Shown: positions 23,333 through 35,048 of the stretch, piece by piece
Numbering within the stretch: the stretch's first letter is position 1
Layout: every line of letters begins with the position of its first letter
Assembly: GCA_947034895.1 (NCBI GenBank)
Contig: OX344761.1
Coordinates: 89,727,447 to 89,791,446 of the forward strand
DNA length: 64,000 nt
Reading direction: 5' to 3'
From: Rhytidiadelphus loreus
Lineage: Eukaryota > Streptophyta > Bryopsida > Hypnales > Hylocomiaceae
Notes under the pieces: model-generated
Database searches by the model: none
What the model was told of the DNA's origin: nothing
The model's input: the letters and a program-made list of their open reading frames with translations, nothing else
Program-made: the position numbers and the translations under genes

Positions 23333-26300
23333 TCATGTAGATGACGAAGACATAGAATGAGAGTCGTCACTACTCTCAGTGGATGAGATCTCCTGCTCTG
23401 ATTCTAGGGCTGTCTCATCTATAAATTGCAGAATTGTAGGGTCTAAAGACTTAGACTTTCTCCGTCTACAAAAATCCTCTTGACAGGCCAATGTCCCAGC
23501 GACAGCCTCTGCATATGATGGCAACAAAAAGGGCTTCTCCGGGCTTGGAAAAAAAGATGGTAGAGTGAAAAATGGCCGGAGAGCCACCGAATTGTAAGTC
23601 ATGCTGCAAATGAAAAAATGATAATTAGGAATGGCAAGAAGTTCACGATCACGATGAAAGAAGCTTGGAAGAAAAACTTGAAGTGAAAATAATGAATAGT
23701 AGACATCTCTCTTTAGGAAATTTTGGAAAAAAGCAAGCATGGGTAGACTTACTTATTGAAACGAGATTTCTTCACGATGTGGGGAACTTCAATTTCCTGA
23801 CCTTCATCATCGTCAGAATCCTGTACAACGGCAACAACTATAGGTGGAACATCTTTCGGTGCGCGAATCATTGGGGCCAAAATTGCCTCAAAAATGGCTT
23901 TGTCTTCTTCAAGTGCAATGATGTGCCTGCAAGAAATCCTGCAAGCGTGGATGGAAGCCCCTAATCCACAAAACAAAACAAATCCAATTACTACAAAACT
24001 CAATGAGAATTGAAGAAAAAATTAGGATCAACAAAAACAATAGAAGACATTGAATGTTCATGCACATACCGGTCGCAGCAGTGCAATCAATAACAACATC
24101 ATTGGCAAACGTTGATGCTTCTATCAACATCTGCATGAATTGGGGATCCTTTTCTCTTGCACCCCTCCAAGGCTTGAATTTGCTATCCATGGTCAATGTC
24201 TCTTTCTTCGTGAAATTCTGAATAACATCATCAACTGCCACATCTACTCCTAGCTCCCTCAGCTTTGGGCATGGCTGGAATTGAAACTTGGAAGGACCAA
24301 TACCATCCAAGTTCCTGACCAGCAACATGATGCGGAAGAATTGAGTCTACAAGAGCGAAGAGATACACGGTGAATTAGTCCAAATTGAATGATCAAATAT
24401 GAACTATTAGTTGCCATAACAAACCCATAGAAGTAGAAATGTAATCAATTAAGAGAATCAAAATAGAAGTAAACAAAAAATACACCACCTATAGTACATT
24501 ATGTCATATTCAAGAATGATAGCATTTTTGTCAAGAGAAGACGAATCCATGAATAAAATAGGGAAAAGTGAAGGATGATCATACCGTACATCCAGTAGAG
24601 ATTGGTGAGGCCAAATGAAGCCAATTCATTCCCCACCAATCCTTCATCTTCTTAAACGAATATGTTGCAGCATACTTCAAAATCGTAGCCTTGACGACAG
24701 GACTCCGAGAATGAATAATGAGTAACGCACTGTCATCGTACAAATGACCATCAACAAACTTGAACACCGCCTCTAGCCCAGAAGGGTGGACCATGTTCCA
24801 TTTTGGAACAGTATGTGCAGGTGCCGATAGACCTGGGACAGGCAAATCCTCGGGCATGTCCGCAATGACGAGGTCCACTCGGGGTTTATCACTCCGAACA
24901 CCACGGAAGAAACGCTCCTTCTCTCCTTTGTGCTGCAAAATGATTTAATCAATAGCAAACAGACCAATAATGTTAAAGAGCAAAAACCAAAGTAAAAAAT
25001 GGAAGAAAGTGAAAATGCAAACCTTGTCAACAAAACTGACAATGTCATGGTATACTTGGGATAGAGGATCGGCCAAGACATCAGTAAGAGAGTAATTTAG
25101 AACCAGCTCGGCAATCAATATCTCCAAATCCTGAAGGTACTCTACAGCGGATGGACCATGTTGCATCTCGTCATTGCTAAGTGAAGCATACTCAGAATCA
25201 CGCTTAGTGCCACGTGAATTGGAGCGTTGATGTTGGGAGCCCTCGTCTTTTGTGGATGAACGTAAGACACCCTCTTCGGGATTCTTCCCTTTCCCCTTTC
25301 CCTTCTCCGCCGCTAGTACCTGCTCCGACTTAGTAAGCTTCTTTGTCTTCTTCGTGGCTCTCTCCTTTGCCTTGTCCACGGCCTCGGAGTTCTTGAGTGC
25401 AATCTTCTTGTCAACGTCGTCTCTCCTCTTGATTGCCTTTGCCTTGGCATCGTCATCAAGGCCGGCAAACTCGTCAACATCTTGAACCACAGCATCAGTA
25501 TTGATCGACCGCTTCAAATGGTCCTCAGGCAACGGCGTGAATTCCGGCGGGCAATCCAAATACCACGCACCGGTTTTCAAATGCAAACTCGTCCACCATC
25601 TCAATTGCGACGCCGAGAACATGCAATGCTCTGATGAAACATCCAACCATGTTCCCAAAAACGCAGGTAGATCGCGCTTTGCAATTGTCCCCTTAGGCAA
25701 CAGTTCATACTTGAAATACCTGTACAGACCAAACTCTTCAGAATACAGAAAATGATTAAACATCGGCAGTAAACAAACTTAATGAAGCATATCACAATGG
25801 CATTAAGATATCAAATTCTTACCGGTAGATCACCCGTTTGACAACTAGATCAGAGCCCATGTGTTTCTTGAAGTCATCTAACTTTCTGAAGACATCGTGT
25901 CCCCGAAATTGGGGCAAGAAAGCGTGGTCCCACACTCGAATTCTCCAGTCCTCAACATACTCTAGAAAAGTCTCGGGCTCTTGGGGAGAGTCCATAGCTA
26001 ACTTCAACTGGTCTTTCTTCACAATGTTATCAAACATTTCAGCTCCCGTGTCTTGTATCTACAAGGCCATTAAAAGTCGTCATGTATAGTAATAGATTAC
26101 ATCGCAATCCAAATTGCACTAACCATCTAATGTCACCGTGGACTAGATCACAACCCGAAAACGAGATGACTAAAACATGAATGAAATGAAATAAAAACAC
26201 TTACCCCTGCATACCAGCACGCCTTCGATAGGAAAGACTTCAGTTCTATCTCTCCAGTTGGCTTCAGTGGGAACCTTCTTGCCTCCCTCGTTTGAACTGA

Positions 26301-29300
26301 TGAGTTCCACCATGTAAGCCACTTAACCTTATGCTCCTTGCTCACATTGCATGTTGCAATCAACTGCAACTTCTCCAGAGTCATTTCTGGAGTGATGTTG
26401 GAGCTCCAATGACGCTCGATCTGAAAGCATAAATCACTTGAAGCTGAATAAACTAAATGAAACGAGAAGAAGACAAAAACGAGAGGTCTAAAGAAATGTC
26501 ATCATACCTCCTGGAGCCACTCATTTCCCAGATTGGGATTGGCCACAGCAATCAGCTTTCCCAACTTCTGCACTAACCTTGCTGTCTTCTCCTTCGTACC
26601 TAACCTCATGGCAGCCAAGACACCCGCCTCTGACTGCAGATCCTCAGGTGTCTCTTCCCTATACAACCTAACTGCTATGTCGGCAGCCGCAGCTATCTCA
26701 TACTGCAAAACAATATGGAAGTAAGCAAAACATTGGAAGGATTAATGCTTCTACACAACTCAAACATACAAAGAATACGGACACATTGTGTGAGAATCAT
26801 TACCCGATAGATGAATGAAGTGAACACCTCAACGGACATCGAGTACCAACTTTTCCGGAGATTCTGGTGGCACTGAGTCATCTCAGACTCACTCAAATGC
26901 TCTGAGAACTTCTCAAGCGGAAGCATGCCATATTTCTGAACACGATAAAGCGTATGAACAAGACTAGTCTTGATGAACGAACTTTCCGTATGCCTGAAAC
27001 AGAAAACAAAAACGTCAAAATCATCTTAAATGATTACATGGTAAACCAAAAATAAAAAAATGCCTGAATGGGAGCACTTACTTATTGATGTCGTGCATAG
27101 CATGCATGACATCACCAATCTTGCCCTTCGTGTCAAGAATGATCGAGTCCACTGATATATGCCAATCCTTCTCACGGTCGTGGTGTTTACTGATATAAGA
27201 GGTCCATGCCAGAAGTCTATGGTTTCCATCACAAACGAAGAACTTAGACCCCTTGAAGTTCTGCAAACCTGGTGTGGCGTCCAAAATTGCATTGAAGATG
27301 TCATTCTCTTCATTCCACATTAGCCCCCAAGCCTCTCTTTCCGCATCAAACACCATCTCAGTCTCCCCCTGCTCATTAGTGAGTGACACATAAAAAACAT
27401 TTGATCCATCTCTATACCCATGAACGAACTCTTGCTCCAATTTCGTGAGATCACTCTGAAGTGCGGGTCTAACCATGGGCATCTGGACAAGGCGACATAA
27501 CGGAATCCGCAGCCGAAATATGGAAGTAGGTTTCAGACGTAAGTCGGCGATGGAGGCCACAGAATTCACCTTTTGTGACCTCCTGTAGGCATCCTCGGAT
27601 TTGAATTCCTCGTGAGCCTCCCCCATGTCTTGGTCAATATTCACGATCATGAGGTCATTGACAGCAGGTGTGATATTCTCCATTGCAGACTCCGAAACTT
27701 GAACCGGTCCACCTACTTGCACCTGAAACATAAAGGACAACGAAAAAGATCATTACATAGACAAATGCATTGTTGGAGGATAACTTTCGCGGATCAGACC
27801 CTGGGTGCGCAGCCCTTCCCCTCGGCGCCGATGGCATGGCTCGAGGGGGAGCTCTCTGATCAGCATTCATAAAACGAAAAAAAAATCACAAAGAATGTTT
27901 CGGGGCCCAAGCCTGCTCGGATCAGACCCACGGTGGGCAGCCCTTCCCCTCGGCGCCGATGGACAGGCCCTGGGGGGTGTTCTCTGATCAGTATTTATAA
28001 AATGAAAAAAAGGTCACGAAGAACGTGTCGGGCCCAAGCCTCCTCAGATCAGGTCCACGGTGGGCAGCCCTTCCCCTCGGCGCCGATGGACAGGCCCTGG
28101 GGGGTGCTCTCTGATCAGCATTCATGAAACGAAAAAAAGGTCACAAAGAACGTGTCGGGCCCAGGCCTCCTTGAATCAGGCCCACGTTGGGCAGCCCTTC
28201 TTCTCGGCGCCGATGGCCAGGCCCTGGGGGTGTTATTTGATCAGCATTCATAAAACGAAAAAAAAATAACGGAAAAACGTACCTTGGCCCTATCTTCCTC
28301 GGATCAGACCCACGGTGGGCAGTCCTTCCCCTCGGCGCCAATGGATAGGCCCTGGGGGGTGCTCTCTGATCAGCATTCATAAAACGAAAAAAAGGTCACA
28401 AAGAACGTGTCGGGCCCAGGCCTCCTTGAATCAGGCCCACAGTGGGCAACCCTTCCCCTCGGCGCCGATGGCGTGGCCCTGGGGGGTGTTCTCTGATCAG
28501 CATTCATAAAACGAAAAAAAAGTAACGGAGAAACGTACCTTGGCCCTATCTTCCTCAGATTAGACCCACGGTAGGCAGCCCTTCCCCTCAACGCCGATGG
28601 ACAGGCCCTGGGGGGTGCTCTCTGATCAGCATTCATAAAACGAAAAAAAGGTCACGAAGAACGTGTCGGGGAACAAACCTCCTCGGATCAGACCCTGGGT
28701 GCGCAGCCCTTTCCGTGGGTGCCAATGGCGTGGCCGTTGGGGGTTGCCCTGATCAGCATTCATAAACCAAAAAGTTGCGAAGAAACGTATCTGGGCTCAA
28801 GCCTCCGCGGATCAGACCCTCGGTGGGCAGCCTTTCCCCTCGTCGCCGATGGCGTGGCCCCTGAAGGGGTACTGTAATGAGGAACGTGACCGGTGATTAA
28901 ACCCTATGTGGGCCGTGTCTACCTGCTCGGATCCAACCCTCTACAGGATTTACTTCCTCTCGGCACCGATGGCATGGTCGGGGGTTTGGTCGGGGGTAGC
29001 CTTACCCTAAAACAAAATTCGAGAATCTCTATCGAAGACTTACGTTTGCGGGACAAACCCCCAAAACGATCAACAATCCAGTTTACTCTGTATTCATGTT
29101 TCTGCCCTCGGCTAGGATTTCTAGTAATGGTAGAATGATGAATACCTCAGAGCCCGCAGTTGGCGGTTCATCCGTTGTGTTCACCTGATCTGGCCTCTCC
29201 TCCGCAGAGCCCGAAGTTGGTGGTGCAACCATCGTGATCACTTGATGCGGCCCTTCTTCCTCAGAGCCCGCAGTTGGCCGTGCATCCGTCGTGTTCACCT

Positions 29301-29334
29301 GAGGCGGCCCTTCTTCCTCATCGTTGCTGTTCAT
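23333..29334 (-). CDS. ParB-like / DNA methyltransferase-like fusion, 11 exons
   Basis: Spliced model in transcription order: 29334-29146, 27722-27082, 26993-26804, 26702-26508, 26420-26205, 26058-25823, 25719-25023, 24932-24585, 24346-24070, 23960-23753, 23603-23333. All introns are GT-AG, all phases join, and the product is 1155 residues. Residues 1-63 hold three copies of a 19-20 residue repeat (EEEGPPQVNTTD). CDGNHRLLAW at 227-236 resembles the GxHRxxA core of ParB/sulfiredoxin folds. A basic, Lys-rich segment lies near 640-700. FRG...DLVIADMPED (808-817) sits where motif IV (DPPY) would be. EKDPQFMQMLIEAS (969 on), DVVIDCTAATG (987-997) and IIALEED resemble motifs X/I/II of beta-class N4/N6 methyltransferases, in the order IV then I. 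DPPY and FxGxG are altered, so catalysis is doubtful. The tail is Ser/Asp-rich. An in-frame stop just upstream supports the ATG at 29334. Fold calls are by eye; the gene model is stronger than the function. Confidence 0.7.
27778..28990. repeat. Minisatellite in intron 1, 127 bp x about 9.5
   Basis: CGGCGCCGATGG recurs at about 27822, 27951, 28078, 28206, 28335, 28460, 28588, 28713, 28840 and 28963, a period of 123-129 bp. Each unit also has GATCAGCATTCATAAAACG. It is GC-rich against its surroundings and lies wholly within intron 1 (29145-27723) of the methyltransferase-like gene. The period is not a multiple of three, and all six frames are partly open, so the array is not coding. Confidence 0.9.
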
Positions 29335-30723
29335 ATCGTGCTCTTCACTTCTTTGAGCCTCCGCGACCGCGCTCCTAGTGGTTCATCTTCTCGCCATTTC
29401 AGTCTTCGTGTTGACAAGAAATACGTCAGTGATCCGTGATTAAGGATTCAGTCCTTCAATGAAGGATGACTACGAACCCTAACCTCTTAGGAACTTGCAC
29501 AAGGATTGAACCAACGCTCAATGTCTTAGATTCTACAAAGCTTACTGTCCGACCATTAGTCTTCGTGTTTAGGACAAGTGATCTATCAAAATTTCATACC
29601 TAATGTGGTGGTGAGATTATTTGTAGAACTCATTTACTTTGAGGATGACTACCTGATTTATGAAAGTACGTACTACCACATCCAAATACATCAGTAGGTA
29701 TAATAATGGTATCGCCAATACACAATATTGCGAAGAGGTAGCAACTATGAAGGGAGAGTAGATTCACTTACGAAATTACGCAATCGCCTGTGGCCAATGT
29801 TGTTCCTCTGCGGCCCTTCTTCTAGGCTCGTTACAATATGTTGACTCTCAACAATGAGATCTCCATGGAAGTCGTTTTCTTGCATTTGAGCAGTTGCAGT
29901 TCCTTCCCACGACTCAGACTCACACAGTAATGCAACCTTCTTACTTCTATTCCTTGACTTGTGCAACTCCCTACTAGAAGAAAATAAAAGTTTTCTTCTC
30001 TTCCTCCTTTTCCTATATGTATGCCCAATTCCATCGCGTGTGCAATCTGGCGTAAGCATATGACTAATAGTATATACAGTCGACCATATTGTTGATTATT
30101 AGTGGGAAGTGAGGTATTATATTGAAGTAGAACAATTGTTACCAATGATGCTATCATCACTACATCTGCTAAGCAGGCTTCAGTACTTTTAATATTATAA
30201 TTCGTCTCAGGCGTACATGATTTGAACCTACTAGTCATTTGAATTACTATAATTGATATTTTTAAATACCACAAGATTGTCTAACCCGATCTTTGAAATT
30301 GCACATTATTAGAATAGAGTACTCCATTTTCACTAGCGTGTGCCTATAATTTTGTTGGTGACTGGTGACACTTTATGTTTAGACTCCATAGTCGGCGCTA
30401 CTTAATTTCTAGAAGGAACGATCTCCTTTACGTACTACTAACCTTAATAAAGTTCATTTCATTTGGCTTTGGTGTTAATTTTATTCAATGGATAGGTGAG
30501 CGCATTTCCTTAATTACAACCGCAACCGTTTGTATCGTCTGCGCTTCCAAGTACATTGTATACGGATTCTATTTCATTAATGGATATTGATTGCAGATAC
30601 TGACACTGAAAATTCTTTATTATCAAATCTGTTTGGGAGAGGCTCTAGATTCAACCTTTCTTGAGCGCTGCAGAAGTTTAGGTCATATTGTCATTGTCGA
30701 TGTTGTTCTTTGATTTCTGAAAG
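29335..30723. promoter_or_regulatory. Divergent intergenic region of the element
   Basis: Lies between the two divergently transcribed genes and must hold both promoters if the element is one unit. I see no defined TATA box. A possible orphan minus-strand exon at 29772-29973 has acceptor TTTTCTTCTAG and donor GTAAGT and encodes SLEEGPQRNNIG, faintly like the EEEGPPQ repeat of the neighbouring gene. I could not splice it in frame. Confidence 0.4.
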
Positions 30724-30960
30724 ATGGCCTCCCTCAGAGCGGATGGCCACGAGATTCTTCTCATACTCCCTCTAGGAGATGGAGATTTTGTGGCGGTGTC
30801 TGCTCACCTTCTTCATGTACGTTTTGGATTTGCCCTGTCTAGTATCTATGTTGAAGAGGAGGTACTGTCTGAGTCTGGCATTTTGAGAGAGTCGATCCAT
30901 ATGCAGAGAATGGTAGTTGATGACAATCATGTCTGGCATCTTCGTCGAGGGCGTTATTGA
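30724..30960 (+). CDS. Upstream frame, possible transposase N-terminus
   Basis: An ATG at 30724 opens 78 codons (MASLRADGHEILLILPLGD...) ending in TGA at 30958-30960. The frame is the same as the transposase frame starting at 30982, only 21 bases on. This may be the original N-terminus cut off by a CGA/TGG to TGA change, or an upstream ORF that tunes transposase translation. Confidence 0.4.
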   Translation: MASLRADGHEILLILPLGDGDFVAVSAHLLHVRFGFALSSIYVEEEVLSESGILRESIHMQRMVVDDNHVWHLRRGRY

Positions 30961-30981
30961 GCTTATGGTTTACCGTCTGTG

Positions 30982-33900
30982 ATGAGTACAGACTCCACTC
31001 AGATCTTACCTCGGCATTCCGAGCATTCTACAGTGGATATGCCTCCTTCCCATCGTGACAACCGTAACACTTTAGAACGTGAGCATGTTAGGAATGTTGT
31101 CAATCCTCTTCCGTTTGTCACCATCAAGAAGGAACCAAATGACTATGTCATAGATCTCTCGAGTGAGTCCGAGGGAGAGTCTCCAAACCAACCAGCACTT
31201 CCTAGTAGAGTCTCTGAGGGGGCCCACATGACACCGTCTAGTTTAAATTTAACGCCTTCTAGTAGTCCTGCTCTGTCTACGCACTCGCGTCCACCAACAT
31301 ATCCTAGTTGTGCATCTGCGATTAGTATTGTTGGTTGCCTACGCAAGCTAGCGGCGATGCATGGTTCTCGGAACGAAGTAGCTTCGATAGACTATGATGC
31401 ACTCATCCATCATAAGGTGCAATACCTTCCTACAAATTTTAATGGAGATGTAGTTTTTGAGTTGCCTTCTCTTCCAATTTCGATTTCGTCGTCCTCTGCT
31501 GGGAAGTTACAGGGCATGGATAAACGATACGATGGTCACGCTTGGTGTAGGACAATGACGTCTAACATCAACAATCGCGATGGCCTAAAGTTCAGAAAAT
31601 CTTCCTGTGCTGGCCATCTTATCTGTAAGAATTCAGAATGCGACTACTTGAAGCGTTCTTCTCATCCGAACGAGACTGAGTGGTGTGGTTTTACTCCTGG
31701 GCCATTTTGTATTGGTGCATTTCCTCCAAAGGATTCTACTCTCCTCTGTAAGATATGCAAATGTCCGCCTCATTGCATCAATGTCTGTCATGCTCGAATC
31801 TATTACGTTTTTGGAGATTCTGCAAGCATGACTAGAGCTTACATTCATTTGGGGAATCACGTGCATCCTGTAGCTTCAGGAACATGTAGAGAGTCCTTAG
31901 GTGCTGTAGCCGGACTCATCGCTGGTGAGGTTTCGAAAACCCCTAGTGCCACTAACTTTGCCATTGCCCTAGCAGCTAGCAAGAAATTTCTTGATAACCA
32001 CTTGATACACAACGGTGAAGGTCCAAAGCAGATGTTGCGGGGAGATTCGTTAGATGATGTCATAGACAAGTTCCAAATACTAAGTTCTCCTAATATCCGA
32101 AATGTTATTTCGTCTTTCCGTTCAAGTGGCAAAAGTGGGATAATAGATAGTATCATGAATATGAAAAGAAATTTGCGGTTTGAGTACATCCATGACAGTG
32201 TGTTTCCTAGTCAAGGCAAGGAGAAGGTTTATTTGTTTAAAATGCTAGTAGAAGGACCAGGGAGTGGTGTGGACCTTGTGAATCGGATGCAACCGGGCGG
32301 AGATCTGGAGAACGCATGGCTCATGTTTGACCATGTCAAGCGAGTTAAAGATTGGACAACCATGGCCTACCACGTTTATGATACAGGTTGCAGGAAAGTC
32401 ATGACAATTGCTGTGTGTGATATGCAATCTGAGGACACTGTGGTTCAATGCATCATGTGGAGATCTCTGAACGGAGTCATGAGACGCAATGGCGTTGAGA
32501 ATCCAAACTTTAAAGGCTTTATGGCAGACAGTGCACAAGCGAATTGGAATGCCGTTCGAATTGTCTACGGATCAGGAGATCCTAAAATAGAGATGGTGAA
32601 TCGGGAGCGAACATGTCTTTTACATTGGAGTACCTCTTTGCATCGCCATACACAGAAGCTCATCAAGCCGGACTTGCAACACCAACATACTCGACTTTGT
32701 AAGCAATACAAAGACTCCAAATCTATGGACGAAGCTGAGATGCGTTACCTAGCGATACGATCTTGGTGGCTTTCATGTGGAGCAGCCTCGGAAGATGCTA
32801 TGAGGGAATTGGAGTTGTGGCTTGCATTTTGGCACTTCAGATATCGTCAATGGGGCGGCTTTATGCAAATGGTATTTCTTCTACCTAATTATTTTCATTC
32901 TGCAATCTTATGGATCCACTTTTATTTTTCTGAAATCAAATTCGGAACAAATATTTCTGCCTTGTTTGGAGATATTCATCACTCTAGGGTATCGGGGATT
33001 CTCCCCTCGGCGCTGAGGGGAGCCTTTGCCGCATAGTGGTTAGATCAAAGTTTAACTGTGTCATTGTAAATGAGAACTATCAGTGGTGATACTTAATTTT
33101 TCTTTTACTTTGTCTTTGATATCATTGTTTCAGGACTTAAATGTTGAGGAGATGGCGGATATGTCGTCATGCAACTTATCCGAAACAGTCCATAATAGGT
33201 GGTTGCAGCAGTCAGGTAATCGGGGTAATGATTTGTTTGCCGCCACTTCTGATGACTGCATTCGAGCTTTCATGCAAATGACCAATTATCGAGCTTTTCT
33301 TAATGGCAACATATCAAGGTCAGGGCCATCCAAAGAGGAGTTAAAGTTACGAGGCGCTAGACGTAGCGGTGATCCAAAGAAGATTGCGGAGGCACTCAAT
33401 GAACTTCCTAGAGGGGCCGGTGTTGCATCACGTATTCCGCATTTGGAAGGCGAAGAAGTATTTGGTAGCAGTAAGCGCAAGCTTGACCTTCCGATTGGGT
33501 CAGATGGTGACTCCCATCGTCCAGACAAGGTAAACTTCTCTCAGCCCCGAGTACAGACACGATCGACACGTTCACCCACGGTTGCCTCTAATGAAGCAGA
33601 CACACCGGTTGATTCTGCCCATGTACCACATGTGACAACTGCAATGGAGAGTAAATGTGATACTTCACAGTGGCATATTGCAAGAATTTTGCACAAGTCC
33701 AATTGCAAGTGTCACGCGCAACAAAGAAGTTCAAACATCCATTGTGTTGCCAAAATTGCAAAGGGATCTAGAGGTACACCAGCTCCGACCTACCGTGGTA
33801 GAAAAAAACAATATGGCGGAAACAAAGAGATCATGACCGACTTCTGGTTTTGCCCAGATGATATTGAACGATGTGTACGAGGATCTAAACGTAGTTGGGT

Positions 33901-34540
33901 AATTGATTGGCCCCAAGTCCCGGATGTGTGGCATGTACTAACAGGCACTAATTTGACCCGCTAAGAGACGTTGCTGTTGCAGGAGGCTGGTTTCCAGCTA
34001 CAACAACGGCCAGCTATGTCCCCTCGACGTTTATTCACCATGTCCAATGTCTTCCAGGCCATCTACTATGATCACCCTAGTCCTTTACATGCAGACGCAA
34101 ATCCAACTACTCGAAGGAGCAAGGCTATTCGACGTATTGCAAATGCTCCTACAACAGAGCACCGCAATAAATGGGAGAGCACTGGTAATGTCAAGGGAAC
34201 GATTTTGGGAGTAACCTTGCTCCCCTTCCCTGGACTTGGAGCCATAATCTCCCTTCAATCCGGACTTGAGCCAAAGCAGAAGCTTTATCGCATTACACTT
34301 GGCATGTATCCAGAGTGTACTTGTCCCAATTTTGTCGACATGGCCATTTCAGCAATTGGTGGACGCCAACAGTATGTTCATTGCAAACATCTTTATTACT
34401 TACTTCGCTACTTCAACAAAATGAATCCGACAAAGGATAACTTCATACATTCTCCAAGCTTCAGCTTCAATGAAGTGAAGCTCCTTCTCACAAAGGCCGG
34501 TATCATCAAAGTTTCGGAGGATAGTCTTCAACATGTTTAG
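30982..34540 (+). CDS. Mutator-like transposase, Cys/His N-domain plus SWIM
   Basis: Three exons (30982-32871, 33134-33898, 33983-34540) joined by two phase-0 GT-AG introns of 262 and 84 bp give 1070 residues; the second intron has a perfect TACTAAC branch site. Residues 1-130 are Ser/Pro-rich. Residues 180-297 hold a Cys/His cluster (SSCAGHLIC, CKICKCPPHC, YIHLGNHVHP), reminiscent of the WRKY-GCM1 DNA-binding superfamily found in some MULEs. A MULE-type DDE core follows: LMFDHVKRVKDW (about 450), MTIAVCDMQSED (about 475), FKGFMADSAQANWNAVR (about 512-528), CLLHW. The C-terminus has a SWIM finger C-x-C-x19-C-x-H at 997-1021. The enzyme would cut and join the element's ends. Apart from the upstream TGA at 30958 the gene is intact. 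Confidence 0.8.
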
Positions 34541-34787
34541 AAGTCCAACAATACCTAAGTGATCGGTGTTAATGATTGAAGGATTGTAGACTAAAGTTAG
34601 ATGTCTAGCTTCAAAAGTACCATTTTGTATTTGGACAAATACAGTAATTCCTTGAAGTATTCAGTACAGCCTATTTTCAATCAGAATTTGCATTTTCCTA
34701 TAGGTCATCTGTTTGCCTTTCACAATATGTACTTCTATTACTGTAACCAATGATTAAAATTAAAAAATTTATACAAATTGTACATAA

Positions 34788-34885
34788 CCACGGTAATAGA
34801 TCCATGGTAAGAAGTCATGGGTGCTAAGTCCACGGTAACCGGCCCATGGTGCTAAGTCCACGGTCATAGGTCCACGGTCATTGTG
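34788..34885. promoter_or_regulatory. Subterminal CCACGGT/CCATGGT repeat cluster
   Basis: Six copies of a CCAYGGT core within 100 bp, several preceded by TAAGT or TAGGT. One inverted copy lies near the left end (22870). Clustered subterminal motifs of this kind are candidate transposase binding sites. Confidence 0.5.
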
Positions 34886-35048
34886 TCCTAAAATTTACTC
34901 AAAATAGTAAGTTTTATAATAATTATTAAAAAAATTCTATTTTTTGAAATATTACTCAGTTTTTTATAATTTCAGAACTCCACGCTCACATACTTCCTGC
35001 TCAACGCTCGCAAGCTCGCGCTCACACGCTCACAATCTAGCACCGTTG
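34886..35048. repeat. Right terminal inverted repeat of the 12.3 kb element
   Basis: Its reverse complement starts CAACGGTGCTAGATTGTGAG and continues with GTGAGC/GCGAGC motifs matching the left end at 22783-22836. Confidence 0.7.

Larger units (their letters stand above)
22783..35048. mobile_element. Two-gene Mutator-type transposon, 12.3 kb
   Basis: Both boundaries carry GGAAGACGCCC in direct orientation (22772-22782 and 35049-35059). The inner ends are inverted relatives: left TTGCTATTTTGTGAGC then TGTGAGCGTGAGC; right (reverse complement) GTGCTAGATTGTGAGC then TGTGAGCGCGAGC. Further in, CCTATGACCGTGGA at 22866 recurs inverted at 34864-34877. A 9-11 bp target duplication fits the Mutator superfamily, and the transposase inside agrees. 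Divergent genes fill the interior: a ParB/methyltransferase-like gene to the left and the transposase to the right, each stopping about 0.5 kb from its end. The exact terminal base is uncertain by 1 bp. That both genes belong to one element is inferred from boundaries and symmetry. Confidence 0.75.

Noticed and set aside
27805..28636. Several overlapping 60-90 residue frames (SPSPRRRW..., NADQRAPPRA...) on both strands
   Set aside because: They are by-products of the 127 bp tandem array; the period is not a multiple of three and both strands are open equally.
27778..28990. CRISPR-like array
   Set aside because: Units are about 127 bp and continuous, without a short repeat/unique spacer alternation.
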